A DNA stretch of 64,000 bases from Mariniphaga sp041684965 (GCA_041684965.1 JAWLGR010000016.1:1-64000); one strand, 5' to 3'; counted from the stretch's first letter, positions 9,421 through 18,854 are shown. Numbers and translations are program-made. Notes: generated by a model not told the origin, from the sequence alone.

Positions 9421-9864
9421 ATGAAACAACTGGCAATACTTTTAATTCTTGGCATATATGGATTTGCCGGGATTGCTCAGGAAGCAGACAGAATAAAAGG
9501 CATCTGGTGGAATGATGAAAAAACTTCAAAAATAAAAGTGGAAATGAAGGATGGCAAATACATTGGAACCATCGTTTATATGATTCCTGAGAAGTACGAA
9601 AATGGTAAACCGCCAAAAGATGATAAAAACCCTGATGAAAAGTTACGCAATCGTTCATTGGTAGGACTGCAAATCCTGAATGGTTTTGAATACGATTCAA
9701 AAAAGAAGGAATGGACAAACGGAAAAATTTACGATCCCAAAACAGGTAACACATACGATTGTTATTCATGGCTGGAAAATGATGAACTGCTGAAGCTGAA
9801 AGGTTATGTTGCTGGAATCAGATTATTAGGCCGGACTTCTGAATGGTACCGGACTGATCTGTAA
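9421..9864 (+). CDS. DUF2147 domain secreted protein
   Basis: Protein of 147 residues with signal peptide (QLAILLILGIYGFAGIAQ) and a single DUF2147 domain (residues 25-147). The domain has the expected opening GIWWNDEKTSKIKVEMKDGKYIGTIV and the closing GRTSEWYR. DUF2147 proteins are small, lipocalin-like, secreted proteins of unknown function, common in Bacteroidota. The ATG at 9421 puts the signal peptide at the N-terminus; the frame remains open to 9352. It stands alone, divergent from the penicillin acylase gene. Confidence 0.8.
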   Translation: MKQLAILLILGIYGFAGIAQEADRIKGIWWNDEKTSKIKVEMKDGKYIGTIVYMIPEKYENGKPPKDDKNPDEKLRNRSLVGLQILNGFEYDSKKKEWTNGKIYDPKTGNTYDCYSWLENDELLKLKGYVAGIRLLGRTSEWYRTDL

Positions 9865-10166
9865 TTGATTCTTTAATCACAGAGAGAATTACAAATCAGC
9901 AATATAACGCGACTTGCTGCATTCTGCCTTTTGAGCAATTTTTACATAAAATAAATCATTGGTGTCCGGTAAAAATTAAAGAAAAACTATGAACAAGCTG
10001 GTATTGTTACTTTCCTAAGGAACAATAGGAGTTAACTTTGATACTAACCATGTTAAATCCGTATACTTACTGTCCCGTTAGGGATGAAATGTTGGTGGAA
10101 TACTAATTACGATTACCCCAAAGTCCCATCGGGACGGAATATTATTTTACCGTACAACATTGAAAA
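9865..10166. other. Intergenic region with paired GTCCC mini-palindromes
   Basis: Roughly 300 bases between a plus-strand and a minus-strand gene. No coding sequence is visible. Its only structure is the repeat pair annotated separately at 10072-10140. Confidence 0.5.
10072..10140. repeat. Pair of GTCCC-N-GGGA repeat units
   Basis: Two related units lie 51 bases apart in the same orientation: GTCCCGTTAGGGATGAAAT at 10072-10090 and GTCCCATCGGGACGGAAT at 10123-10140. Each begins with a small palindrome (TCCCgttaGGGA, GTCCCatcGGGAC) followed by a GRAAT tail. The sequence resembles short interspersed repeats I recall from Bacteroidota genomes, but only this pair is in the window, so repeat status across the genome is untested. 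It sits between convergent genes, a typical position for such elements. Confidence 0.5.
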
Positions 10167-10946
10167 TTAATAAGAAATCTGAACCTCCAGTCCACAATCA
10201 TTCACCCGTTTAGCAATTGCATTCAATTTCCCCGGCGAAATTTTTTCAAGAGTATTGACAGGGGTATCACGAGCAATAGTATAAATCATAACTTTCTCAG
10301 GATTAATTTTTTTAAGCAACTTCAGCCAGGCTTCAACTTCCCTGTCGGTGGAGTTATCTACAGGCTGACCTTTAAAGCTGCCTTTCACGAACAGAGTCTG
10401 AACAATTACTTTCCTATTGAACCTGACCAGCTGATCAACCACCTTGTGCAGGTTAAAGTTTCCACGCGGGCAATCAAGCAAAGTCAGAGTTTCCTCGAAT
10501 GCTGAATCAAGTTTTTGAATATTGTCATCTATGGTTAAAAGTGCATTAAACACTTCAGGTTTATGCAGCATGGAGGCATTGGATAAAACAGCTATGCGGG
10601 CAGCGGGTGTCAGTGAATTGCGCAATTCAACAGTATCTTTTATGATTCCTGCAAAATCAGGGTGCAGGGTAGGCTCCCCATTTCCAGCAAAGGTGATTAC
10701 ATCGGGTAGCAGGTTTTCACCAACCATCCCCTGTAGTTTTTGTTCAAGTTTCTGCCTGACTTCGATACGGGAGGGAAGTACCGTTTTTTGGGGATATTTT
10801 TTGGGAGTAAAGCCACATTCGCAGTAAATACAATCGAATGAACACACCTTTACATTTACCGGAAGCAGATTAACTCCCAGTGAAACTCCCAGACGCCGGC
10901 TTTTTACAGGACCAAAAATTATTTCGTTAAAAAGAAAAGTGGCCAT
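10167..10946 (-). CDS. Radical SAM protein
   Basis: Protein of 259 residues. The radical-SAM [4Fe-4S] motif CxxxCxxC is Cys35, Cys39, Cys42 (VCSFDCIYCECG), followed by a glycine-rich SAM-binding strand ITFAGNGEPTLHPDF. The opening FGPVKSRRLGVSLGVNLLP is typical of the COG0731-like group of uncharacterised radical SAM enzymes. It has no C-terminal auxiliary cluster. Neighbours are unrelated and give no substrate hint. Family call is firm; reaction unknown. Confidence 0.85.
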   Translation of the reverse strand: MATFLFNEIIFGPVKSRRLGVSLGVNLLPVNVKVCSFDCIYCECGFTPKKYPQKTVLPSRIEVRQKLEQKLQGMVGENLLPDVITFAGNGEPTLHPDFAGIIKDTVELRNSLTPAARIAVLSNASMLHKPEVFNALLTIDDNIQKLDSAFEETLTLLDCPRGNFNLHKVVDQLVRFNRKVIVQTLFVKGSFKGQPVDNSTDREVEAWLKLLKKINPEKVMIYTIARDTPVNTLEKISPGKLNAIAKRVNDCGLEVQISY

Positions 10947-11038
10947 AAATATCTTAGTAGTTCAGCAATTACTATTGTTATTTGCAGTTTTAGAATATCG
11001 CTTGAAAATTAGCTAATTAATACGTAATAAGAATCTTA

Positions 11039-12679
11039 CTAATAGTTGTCAAAAACTTTCTCTCCTGCAATCCAGGTGCTTTCAACTCTGGCTTTTAAAA
11101 CCTCATCCGGTTTGGCAGTTATCAAATCAGTATCAAGAATCACAAAATCAGCATATTTACCAGGTTCAATGCTACCTTTTTCCTTTTCCTCAAAGGAAGC
11201 TTTGGCTGCCCAGCAGGTAATGGAACGTAATGCCTGCTCGCGCGAAAGGCTTTCCTCCGGCTGCCATCCTCCTTCAGGTATTCCATTGTGGTCGGTACGG
11301 AATACCGAAGCATAAAACGTATACAACGGATGAATATATTCTACAGGAAAATCAGTTCCATTTGGCAGCCAACCGTTTTGCTGCAACAGATTTTGGTAGG
11401 CATATGCGCCCTGCAGCCTTTCTTTACCCAACCTGTCGCCTGCCCAGTTCATATCCGAAGTACAATGTGTTGCCTGTATGGAAGGTATTATAGAATAATC
11501 GGCGAATTTTTGAAAATCATCGGGATGAATTACCTGAGCATGCTCTATACGCCAGCGCCGGTCATTTTTGCCTTTCAGATATTTTCCATATGTACCAAGT
11601 ACAAGTCGATTGCCTCCGTCGCCTATAGCATGCGTGGCTACTATAAAATTATTATCATATGCCAACTGGCAAATTGTATCATAATACTCTTGAGGTTCGA
11701 TTTGCAGCCCACGGTTACCTGCATCATCCGAATAATCCTCCAGCAGCAATGCTCCTCTGGAACCCAAAGCCCCATCAGCATAAATTTTTATGGTATTTAC
11801 CACCAGCCGTTCACTCTTTTTCGGTCCGTTCTTCACAAAAAAAGAAAAATTATCCTTTGTTGGATTGAGCATTGCATTAATACGCATCTTTAATTCATTC
11901 CTGCTTTGCATTTCTTCAATAAGTAATACAGTACTTTTATCCAGGCCACAATCAGTCACCGATGTGAGTCCGACTGCAAAACAATTCTTTTGGGCTTCCA
12001 GAAGACCGAGTTTCTGCTGCTCCATGGAAACCGAAGGTATCAGGCGTGAAACAAGATTCATGGCATTGTCAATTAAGATGCCTGTGGGTTTCCCGTTTTT
12101 AATTTCCACCAAACCACCTGTAACTTTTGTTTCTGAATTTATACCTGCTAATTCAAGCGCTTTTGAATTACACCAGGCGGCATGCCCATCCACACGAACA
12201 AGATAAACCGGAATAGTTGGAAAAAGCTCATCCAGCCGCGTTCTGTCAGGGAATTCCATTCCTTCCCAGTCGTTCTGATCCCAATTGCGGCCTAATAACC
12301 ATTCACCTTGAAATTTTGAATGATGTTCTGCTATCATTTCATAAACTTCTCCAGGTCCGGCAGTTCCCCGTAAGTCGGCATATTGCATCAAATTTTGTCC
12401 GTATCCTGAAAAATGACAGTGGGCATCATTAAATCCGGGATATACCCATTTCTCTTCCAGATTCAGGATATTTTCAGAAGAATACTGAGCCAGAATCTCT
12501 TCAGTGGTTCCAATTGCCACAATCTTTCCATCTGTAACCGCAAAGCTTTCCACTTTTGCGAAATCTTCATTTATTGTATATACCGAAGCATGGGCAATAA
12601 TAATATCTGCCGGAATTTTGGTTGTACAGGAACCCATAAGTGAAAATATAAATAAAATATAAAGCTTGTCTATCCTCAT
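11039..12679 (-). CDS. YtcJ-like amidohydrolase lipoprotein
   Basis: Protein of 546 residues. The N-terminus is a lipoprotein signal (LYILFIFSLMGSCTT). The catalytic domain belongs to the amidohydrolase-3/YtcJ group, with HCHFSGYGQ, VDGHAAWCNSKALE, KIYADGALGSRGA and HAIGDGGNRL as metal or substrate motifs. The ATG at 12679 is chosen so that the lipobox is near the start; the frame also continues upstream to 12712. These enzymes hydrolyse amide or ester bonds in varied small molecules; the substrate is unknown. The lipid anchor places it in the envelope. Confidence 0.85.
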   Translation of the reverse strand: MRIDKLYILFIFSLMGSCTTKIPADIIIAHASVYTINEDFAKVESFAVTDGKIVAIGTTEEILAQYSSENILNLEEKWVYPGFNDAHCHFSGYGQNLMQYADLRGTAGPGEVYEMIAEHHSKFQGEWLLGRNWDQNDWEGMEFPDRTRLDELFPTIPVYLVRVDGHAAWCNSKALELAGINSETKVTGGLVEIKNGKPTGILIDNAMNLVSRLIPSVSMEQQKLGLLEAQKNCFAVGLTSVTDCGLDKSTVLLIEEMQSRNELKMRINAMLNPTKDNFSFFVKNGPKKSERLVVNTIKIYADGALGSRGALLLEDYSDDAGNRGLQIEPQEYYDTICQLAYDNNFIVATHAIGDGGNRLVLGTYGKYLKGKNDRRWRIEHAQVIHPDDFQKFADYSIIPSIQATHCTSDMNWAGDRLGKERLQGAYAYQNLLQQNGWLPNGTDFPVEYIHPLYTFYASVFRTDHNGIPEGGWQPEESLSREQALRSITCWAAKASFEEKEKGSIEPGKYADFVILDTDLITAKPDEVLKARVESTWIAGEKVFDNY

Positions 12680-12894
12680 CTTAAAATGATTTAACCAATA
12701 GATGGATGGCAAAGATAGTGTGATTTTTTTTTACTAAGAGGTTCCAAAAAATGAAGGATTACAGATTAATATCGTTGATATATCATAATCCTCTTATTGA
12801 TATTTTTTATTTATAGATTAAATTTTAAAAAGTTAAACAGTAATACAAGTTATTTTTTATACTTTAGCGCGTTGATAAAACGATCAGAAAACAC

Positions 12895-13242
12895 ATGTTT
12901 ACATTCGGCATATTTACCACGCATTTACCCTACATCGCCCTGGTGGTGTTCTATGCCTTTTTTTGGATTATAGGGATAAACAAAACCTCTTCAGAAGATA
13001 TTCAATTTGATGGAATTAAAGTATCACTGGAATCACCTTTAGATGAAGGTATTGGAGAAACTTTTAAAGAGTATCTTAATGATTCTCAAAACTTTTGTTA
13101 TCCTGATTTTTCTCCACCAGGTTCTAAAAAAGATTTTACAGTTCGTAAGAAGCTAAAATATAAAGGCTTTCATCCTGATAAATACCGGCAATACTGTTTT
13201 TATACTGCACTGTTTAGCCGGCCACCTCCATTTCTTTCTTAA
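12895..13242 (+). CDS. Hypothetical protein with one membrane segment
   Basis: Protein of 115 residues I do not recognise. One N-terminal hydrophobic segment (YIALVVFYAFFWIIGI) is followed by a polar part and a basic, aromatic C-terminus (KLKYKGFHPDKYRQYCFY). It lies 121 bases upstream of hemA on the same strand and could be the first gene of the heme operon. A possible Bacteroidota -7 box, TACTTTAG, sits at 12860-12867, about 30 bases upstream of the start. A weak A/T hairpin with a T-run at 13265-13291 separates it from hemA and might attenuate transcription. No function assigned. Confidence 0.6.
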   Translation: MFTFGIFTTHLPYIALVVFYAFFWIIGINKTSSEDIQFDGIKVSLESPLDEGIGETFKEYLNDSQNFCYPDFSPPGSKKDFTVRKKLKYKGFHPDKYRQYCFYTALFSRPPPFLS

Positions 13243-13363
13243 TTAAATTGATTACAGGATTAAACAAAAACCTGAATTGCTGGTTTTTTTGCATAAATAT
13301 AAATGCATTATCCTGTTCGTAATTATCATTTTTCATTTAAACTTCTATAGAAAGAACTTAATT

Positions 13364-14620
13364 ATGGTAGGTCTGACAGGGATCAGTTATAAAACTTCAA
13401 CGGTTAATGTAAGGGAACAATTTTCACTATCAAAAGAGGAAATCATTCCATTTTCAGAGCTCCTTCAAAAGGAAACAGATATTTCGGATATTGTTGTCCT
13501 ATCGACCTGTAACCGAACTGAGATTTATTTTTCTCAGAATAAATATGATTTCCCCCTGGCTGCCAAAATGGTTTACAAAGCACTTAAGCATTTCAAGGGG
13601 ATTGAAAATAAATATTGGCATTCATTTTACAGTCTGGCAAATGATGAAGCCGTGAGGCATTTATTTGAGGTAGCCTCAGGTATTGACTCAATGATTGTTG
13701 GAGAAGATCAAATCATCGGGCAGATCAAAGATGCTTATATGTTTTGTACGGAAGCAGCCTTAACCGATGCAGTACTTATGCGTCTGTTTCAAAAATCGTT
13801 TGAAGCCGGTAAACGCGTTCGTACCGAAACTAAAATTAAAACGGGCACTACCTCGATAAGCAGCGCAGCGGTTCAAAAATGTTCCCGGCTTTTTGAAAAT
13901 CTTTCGGATAAGCGGGTGCTTCTAATTGGAGCAGGGGAAACAGGAAGTTTGGTTTTACAAAACTTCAAAAAAAACGGAAACCCCAAAATTACCGTAACTA
14001 ACCGCACACAGGAAAAGGCGGAAAAATTGGCTGCAAAGCATAACTGTACGCTGCTTCCATTTGATCAGGTAGAAAACCATCTTTATCTCTATGATATTGT
14101 TATTGTTGCCACAGGATCACCCTTACCGCTCGTTACCCGTGAAATGATAGAAAGGTCAATGGCAAAAAGAAATGAACAAAACCAGGTGCTTGTTGATATT
14201 TCAGTTCCGAGAAATATTGAAAATGAAATAGAAAAAATGGAGGCCATAGAACTTTTTACTATTGATGATTTGCAGGAAGTTGTTGATTCAAATGTGGGAA
14301 AACGGAAGGAATGCATTACATCAGCAAATAAAATTATTGATGAAATTGTTGACGATTTCAGTGAATGGTTTGCAAGTCGTTCATTAAAACCTGCTATTAA
14401 AGCTATTACTTATAACATATCTAAGGTGAGCAAGGAAGAACTTTCCGGTTACAAAACCGGTTCAGAAGAAGTCAAGCTGGCTATTGATGAGTTTTCCAGA
14501 CACCTGACCCAGAAATACACCAGGTTGTTCATTAAAAATCTGAAGGAGATGACCGCAAACGGTAAAAAGACCGATTCTTTGAAATTGGTTAATGAACTGT
14601 TTAACATGAACAACTTATAA
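13364..14620 (+). CDS. hemA: Glutamyl-tRNA reductase
   Basis: Protein of 418 residues catalysing the first committed step of C5 tetrapyrrole synthesis: NADPH reduction of glutamyl-tRNA(Glu) to glutamate-1-semialdehyde. The nucleophilic cysteine is Cys49 in VVLSTCNRTEIYF. The NADPH domain has VLLIGAGETGSLV, and a C-terminal helical dimerisation domain follows. The ATG at 13364 gives the canonical MVGLTGISYKT N-terminus; upstream in-frame codons add a non-homologous hydrophobic leader. It begins the run hemA-C-D-B-L-E-F, all on the same strand. Confidence 0.96.
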   Translation: MVGLTGISYKTSTVNVREQFSLSKEEIIPFSELLQKETDISDIVVLSTCNRTEIYFSQNKYDFPLAAKMVYKALKHFKGIENKYWHSFYSLANDEAVRHLFEVASGIDSMIVGEDQIIGQIKDAYMFCTEAALTDAVLMRLFQKSFEAGKRVRTETKIKTGTTSISSAAVQKCSRLFENLSDKRVLLIGAGETGSLVLQNFKKNGNPKITVTNRTQEKAEKLAAKHNCTLLPFDQVENHLYLYDIVIVATGSPLPLVTREMIERSMAKRNEQNQVLVDISVPRNIENEIEKMEAIELFTIDDLQEVVDSNVGKRKECITSANKIIDEIVDDFSEWFASRSLKPAIKAITYNISKVSKEELSGYKTGSEEVKLAIDEFSRHLTQKYTRLFIKNLKEMTANGKKTDSLKLVNELFNMNNL

Positions 14621-14628
14621 ACTTTTGG

Positions 14629-15558
14629 ATGGAAAAAAATACTTTAAAAATAGGTACGAGAGGAAGCCAGCTGGCTTTGTACCAGGCAGAACTTACTAAA
14701 AGTAACCTTATTGAAATATTTCCTGAATTAAAAGTTGAAATAGTAGTAATTCAAACCAAAGGCGATAAAATACTGGATGTTTCCCTTTCAAAAATTGGTG
14801 ATAAAGGGCTGTTTACTAAAGAGCTTGAAAATGCTCTGCTGGAAGAAAAAATAGATATTGCTGTTCATAGTCTGAAAGACCTGCCAACCAACCTGCCGGC
14901 GGGGCTAAAACTGGGTGCTGTGCTTCAACGGGGTGAATTCAGGGATGCCCTGGTAAGTAAAGATGGACGACTGCTGGAAGAATTAAATGCAAATGATGTC
15001 ATTGCCACCTCAAGCCTGCGCCGCAAAGCCAGCCTTTTACGTTACAACAAAAATTTTCAGATTATTGATATCCGTGGTAATGTCAACACCCGCATCCGCA
15101 AAATGGAGGAGGGTTATTGTGATGCAATGATTATGGCAGCTGCCGGTTTGCAACGGCTTGGCCTTAATAAGTACATTACACAAATCATAAACCCTGAAGT
15201 TATTATTCCAGCAGTTAGCCAGGGAATTATAGCCATCGAATCCAGGCTTAATGATGCAATCACAAATGAATACCTGAAATCTTTGAATCACACCGAAACA
15301 TGGATTGCAGGTGAAGCAGAGCGTGGATTTCTGCATGCCATAGAAGGTGGATGCCAGGTGCCGGTTGGCTGCTTTTCAAAAACTACAGGAGACCACCTCT
15401 TTCTGAAAGGTTTTGTGGCCTCAATGGATGGAATGGTATACCTCCTTGAAACGGAAAGCGGATCAATAACAAACCCCAAAGCAGCTGGCGAAAAACTTGC
15501 AGAACGTTTACTTGCAAGAGGAGCAGCAAAAATTATGGAAGAAATCAGGAAATTATGA
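14629..15558 (+). CDS. hemC: Hydroxymethylbilane synthase (porphobilinogen deaminase)
   Basis: Protein of 309 residues that links four porphobilinogens into hydroxymethylbilane. The N-terminus KIGTRGSQLALYQA is canonical, HSLKDLPTNLP carries the catalytic Asp, and the dipyrromethane cofactor is attached at Cys242 in EGGCQVPVG. Normal length. Eight bases separate it from hemA, and its last four bases overlap the hemD start (ATGA), pointing to translational coupling. Confidence 0.97.
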   Translation: MEKNTLKIGTRGSQLALYQAELTKSNLIEIFPELKVEIVVIQTKGDKILDVSLSKIGDKGLFTKELENALLEEKIDIAVHSLKDLPTNLPAGLKLGAVLQRGEFRDALVSKDGRLLEELNANDVIATSSLRRKASLLRYNKNFQIIDIRGNVNTRIRKMEEGYCDAMIMAAAGLQRLGLNKYITQIINPEVIIPAVSQGIIAIESRLNDAITNEYLKSLNHTETWIAGEAERGFLHAIEGGCQVPVGCFSKTTGDHLFLKGFVASMDGMVYLLETESGSITNPKAAGEKLAERLLARGAAKIMEEIRKL

Positions 15559-16334
15559 CTCTACCCCTTCAGGATAAATTTTTTATTTCCACACGACCCG
15601 AAGGTTCTTCTGAAGAACTGATTTCGCTGCTCAATTATGAAGGAGCAACCGTCCTTCAACTACCCCTTATTGAAATAAAACCTACACAAATTACTGAAAA
15701 AGAAAAACTATATTTTACCATCCCGAAACAATTTCAATGGATTGTTTTTACAAGCCCCAACGGAGTAAAATTTTTTTTTGAAACATTAAAGGAACAAACC
15801 GGGAGTTATGAACTTCCTGAAGAAATACAATTTGCAGTTATCGGTTCCAAAACAAAAAACATACTTCAGGAATACGGGTATAAGGCTTCCTTTATTAATC
15901 CGGGCTTGACTGCCGAAGATTTTTCCGAACCTTTTTTACAACACATAAAAACCGGAGGTACATGGCCGAAGATCCTTTTACCACTTGGTAATCTTGCCCG
16001 TACCGTTATCCAGGACCATCTGAAAGATGTTGCTCAATGCATTCGTCTTAATGTATATGAAACTGTTGCCCCTCAGCAATTGGATGTGAATATTATTCAA
16101 CGGGTAAGAGAGAATAAGTACGATATGATCTTATTTACAAGCCCATCTGGAATACAAAATTTTCTAAAAGCATACCCGGAAGCATCAAAAGAAAATATAC
16201 GTATGGCTTGCATAGGACCTGTCACCTCTCGCGAAGCAAAAATAAATGGCTTTTACCCTTTGGTAACAGCTCAAAATAGTTCAGCAAAAGGAATCGTTGA
16301 TTCCATATTAAATTATTATATTTCAGAATTATAA
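15555..16334 (+). CDS. hemD: Uroporphyrinogen-III synthase
   Basis: Protein of 259 residues that closes hydroxymethylbilane with inversion of ring D. HemD diverges strongly in sequence, but the two-lobed pattern is visible: IVFTSPNGVKFFFE in the first half and MILFTSPSGIQNFLKA in the second. Its position, overlapping hemC by four bases and followed by hemB, secures the call. Its product is the branch point between heme (HemE, also in this operon) and siroheme (CobA, encoded at 31954). Confidence 0.92.
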   Translation: MTLPLQDKFFISTRPEGSSEELISLLNYEGATVLQLPLIEIKPTQITEKEKLYFTIPKQFQWIVFTSPNGVKFFFETLKEQTGSYELPEEIQFAVIGSKTKNILQEYGYKASFINPGLTAEDFSEPFLQHIKTGGTWPKILLPLGNLARTVIQDHLKDVAQCIRLNVYETVAPQQLDVNIIQRVRENKYDMILFTSPSGIQNFLKAYPEASKENIRMACIGPVTSREAKINGFYPLVTAQNSSAKGIVDSILNYYISEL

Positions 16335-16347
16335 AAAATTTCATAAC

Positions 16348-17316
16348 ATGATTTTTCCCGTAGTCAGACTTCGTCGGTTACGTCAGTCACCTGTACTTCG
16401 AAACATGGTACGTGAAACCATTCTTACACGCAACGACCTGATGATGCCATTGTTTGTTTGCCCCGGAACCAATGTTAACAACCCTATTTCTTCTATGCCC
16501 GGCAACTCCCAGTTATCAGTGGACAAGTTGGTTAAAAAGGGCAGGGAGCTGTTTGACCTGGGTGTTCAGTCGGTACTTCTTTTTGGCATTCCTGAACTTA
16601 AAGATGAAACCGGCGAGGTGGCCTGTCAGCATAATGGAATCGTTCAGCAGGCTGTCAGGGCCTTGAAAAAAGAAGTTCCTGAACTGTTCCTGGTTGCAGA
16701 CATCTGCAACTGCGAATATACCTTGCATGGGCACTGTGGAACAATAGTAGATGGCGATGTACATAATGACCTGACACTGGAAACTTTGGCAAAGCAGTCG
16801 GTTTCGCTTGCAGAGGCCGGAATCGATATGGTTGCTCCCAGTGATATGATGGACGGTCGTGTACAGGCAATCCGCCATGCACTCGACGGAAAAGGGTTCT
16901 ACAACCTACCCATCATGGCTTATTCGGCAAAATATGCATCTGCCTTTTACGGACCTTTCCGCGAAGCTGCCGAAAGTGCCCCACAGTTTGGCGACAGAAA
17001 AACTTATCAAATGGATCCGGCCAACAGCGATGAAGCCTTGCGTGAAGTTGAACTTGATATTGAAGAAGGTGCCGATATTGTTATGGTAAAACCAGCCCTG
17101 AATTATATGGATGTTATTTACCGTGTAAAATCAACTTTCAATATCCCTGTGGCAGCATACAACGTCAGCGGAGAATTTGCCATGGTAAAAGCAGCTGCAG
17201 CTAATGGCTGGATAGATGAAAAACGAATCGTGCATGAACTCCTGACAGGTTTAAAACGCGCAGGTGCTGATATCATAATTTCATACCATACTCAGGAAAT
17301 TATTCAGGATTTGTAG
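16348..17316 (+). CDS. hemB: Delta-aminolevulinic acid dehydratase (porphobilinogen synthase)
   Basis: Protein of 322 residues condensing two 5-aminolevulinate molecules to porphobilinogen. The two active-site lysines lie in YSAKYASAFYGPFR and in IVMVKPALNYMD, the latter forming the Schiff base. The metal-binding segment contains ICNCEYTLHGHCG, with Cys ligands of the zinc-dependent type. Thirteen bases after hemD; the operon order A-C-D-B places it after the genes that use its product. Confidence 0.97.
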   Translation: MIFPVVRLRRLRQSPVLRNMVRETILTRNDLMMPLFVCPGTNVNNPISSMPGNSQLSVDKLVKKGRELFDLGVQSVLLFGIPELKDETGEVACQHNGIVQQAVRALKKEVPELFLVADICNCEYTLHGHCGTIVDGDVHNDLTLETLAKQSVSLAEAGIDMVAPSDMMDGRVQAIRHALDGKGFYNLPIMAYSAKYASAFYGPFREAAESAPQFGDRKTYQMDPANSDEALREVELDIEEGADIVMVKPALNYMDVIYRVKSTFNIPVAAYNVSGEFAMVKAAAANGWIDEKRIVHELLTGLKRAGADIIISYHTQEIIQDL

Positions 17317-17381
17317 GTATTCATCTAAAAAATTAAATGCAACCGGTATAAAATTATATACCAGAACATATATAATATAAA

Positions 17382-18674
17382 ATGAACAATCAAAAAAGTC
17401 TTGCTGCATTTAAGGAAGCACAGCAGCATATTCCGGGGGGAGTTAATTCACCTGTACGATCTTTCAGAAGCGTAGGCGGTAATCCCCTTTTTATTTCTCA
17501 GGCCGCAGGTGCAAAAGTGACAGATATTGATGGAAATATTTATATCGATTATGTAGGTTCCTGGGGCCCTATGATTTTGGGTCACGCCCATCCCAAAGTG
17601 GTAGAGTCCATCCAACAAACTGCTGCACGGGGAACCAGTTTTGGAGCTCCCACACTTGCTGAGACAGAAATGGCGCAACTGATAAAACATCTGGTACCGT
17701 CAATTGATTCCATACGAATGGTAAATTCGGGTACAGAAGCAACTATGAGTGCCCTGAGGTTGGCAAGAGGTTATACAAACCGTAACCTGGTAATTAAATT
17801 TGAAGGCTGCTATCATGGACACAACGATAGTTTTTTGATTAAAGCGGGCTCCGGTGCATTAACCTTTGGGACTCCCGATACACCCGGAGTTACAGAAGGC
17901 ACTGCCCGTGATACTTTAACGGCCCAATTTAACGATCTGGATTCAGTGGAGCAACTGTTCGACAAACACAAAAACAAGGTTGCAGCAGTGATTCTCGAAC
18001 CGGTTACCGGGAATATGGGTGTAATCGTACCGGAAAGAAGCTTTATTAAAGGTCTGCGCAAATTATGTGATGAAAACGGTACGGTGCTGATTTTCGATGA
18101 AGTGATGACCGGCTTCCGCCTGGGAACAGGAGGGGCACAGGCGCTTCTGGGTGTTACGCCTGATTTGACCACTTTTGGAAAAATAATTGGTGGTGGTTTA
18201 CCTGTTGGAGCTTACGGCGGAAAACAGGAAATAATGGATTTGCTTGCCCCCAAAGGTCCGGTATACCAGGCAGGAACGCTTTCGGGAAATCCGCTGGCCA
18301 TGACTGCCGGTATAACTACCCTGAACCTGCTTAAGGAAACTCCCGATTTCTACGAAAACCTGGAGAAAACTTCTGCAATGCTTGAAGAAGGATTGCGCAA
18401 CAATTTGAGAGAGCTTAAGATGACAGGTGTCATCAACCGTGTGGGCTCAATGTTTACCCTCTTTTTCACAGAAGAAGAACGTGTAAACTCCTTTGCCGAT
18501 GTAATGAAATGCGACACCAACAGGTTTGGTGAATATTTCAGGTTGTCACTTGGAAACGGCATATATCTGGCTCCTTCTCAATTTGAGGCAGGATTTGTTT
18601 CAGCAGCTCATTCCAAAGAAGATATTGAAAAAACAGTAAAAGCAAGCTATGAAGCTTTGAAAAAACTAAATTAG
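17382..18674 (+). CDS. hemL: Glutamate-1-semialdehyde 2,1-aminomutase
   Basis: Protein of 430 residues, a PLP-dependent class III aminotransferase-fold enzyme that converts glutamate-1-semialdehyde to 5-aminolevulinate. The PLP lysine is Lys267 in TFGKIIGGGLPVGAYGG. Other family marks are HIPGGVNSPVRSF at the N-terminus, VNSGTEATMSALRLARG and FDEVMTGFR. Together with hemA it completes the C5 route to ALA. The 65-base gap after hemB holds no obvious terminator. Confidence 0.97.
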   Translation: MNNQKSLAAFKEAQQHIPGGVNSPVRSFRSVGGNPLFISQAAGAKVTDIDGNIYIDYVGSWGPMILGHAHPKVVESIQQTAARGTSFGAPTLAETEMAQLIKHLVPSIDSIRMVNSGTEATMSALRLARGYTNRNLVIKFEGCYHGHNDSFLIKAGSGALTFGTPDTPGVTEGTARDTLTAQFNDLDSVEQLFDKHKNKVAAVILEPVTGNMGVIVPERSFIKGLRKLCDENGTVLIFDEVMTGFRLGTGGAQALLGVTPDLTTFGKIIGGGLPVGAYGGKQEIMDLLAPKGPVYQAGTLSGNPLAMTAGITTLNLLKETPDFYENLEKTSAMLEEGLRNNLRELKMTGVINRVGSMFTLFFTEEERVNSFADVMKCDTNRFGEYFRLSLGNGIYLAPSQFEAGFVSAAHSKEDIEKTVKASYEALKKLN

Positions 18675-18784
18675 CTTAACTGCCATAAACAAATTAAAAA
18701 TTCATTGAGTATTGATAGCTGATATCAGTTAATGCGGTTGTGCCAGCCGGAAACAAAATAAGCAGCATTTTTAAAAGCTTTTAA

Positions 18785-18832
18785 ATGATCTCTCAGGAAG
18801 CTGAGAGAAAAGCAACAACCCGAAAAAAATAA
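18785..18832 (+). other. Hairpin and short ORF upstream of hemE
   Basis: In the 180-base gap between hemL and hemE an eight-base perfect hairpin (TCTCTCAG at 18789-18796, CTGAGAGA at 18801-18808, loop GAAG) lies about 50 bases before the hemE start. It is not followed by a T-run, so it is not a standard terminator. A 15-codon ORF from the ATG at 18785 to a stop at 18832 spans it exactly. Both could be chance; a role in RNA processing or in translation of hemE is possible. Confidence 0.3.
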
Positions 18833-18854
18833 AGTAATTAAAAAAAAATAATCC

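Noticed and set aside
11288..11893. Plus-strand open frame of 201 codons
   Set aside because: It lies entirely antisense to the YtcJ-like amidohydrolase, whose motifs are intact; the translated product has no domain pattern.
16398..16420. Possible fourth parS-like site in hemB (GGTACGTGAAACCA)
   Set aside because: The central CACGTG is broken (TACGTG) and the left half does not match, so it is probably coding sequence.
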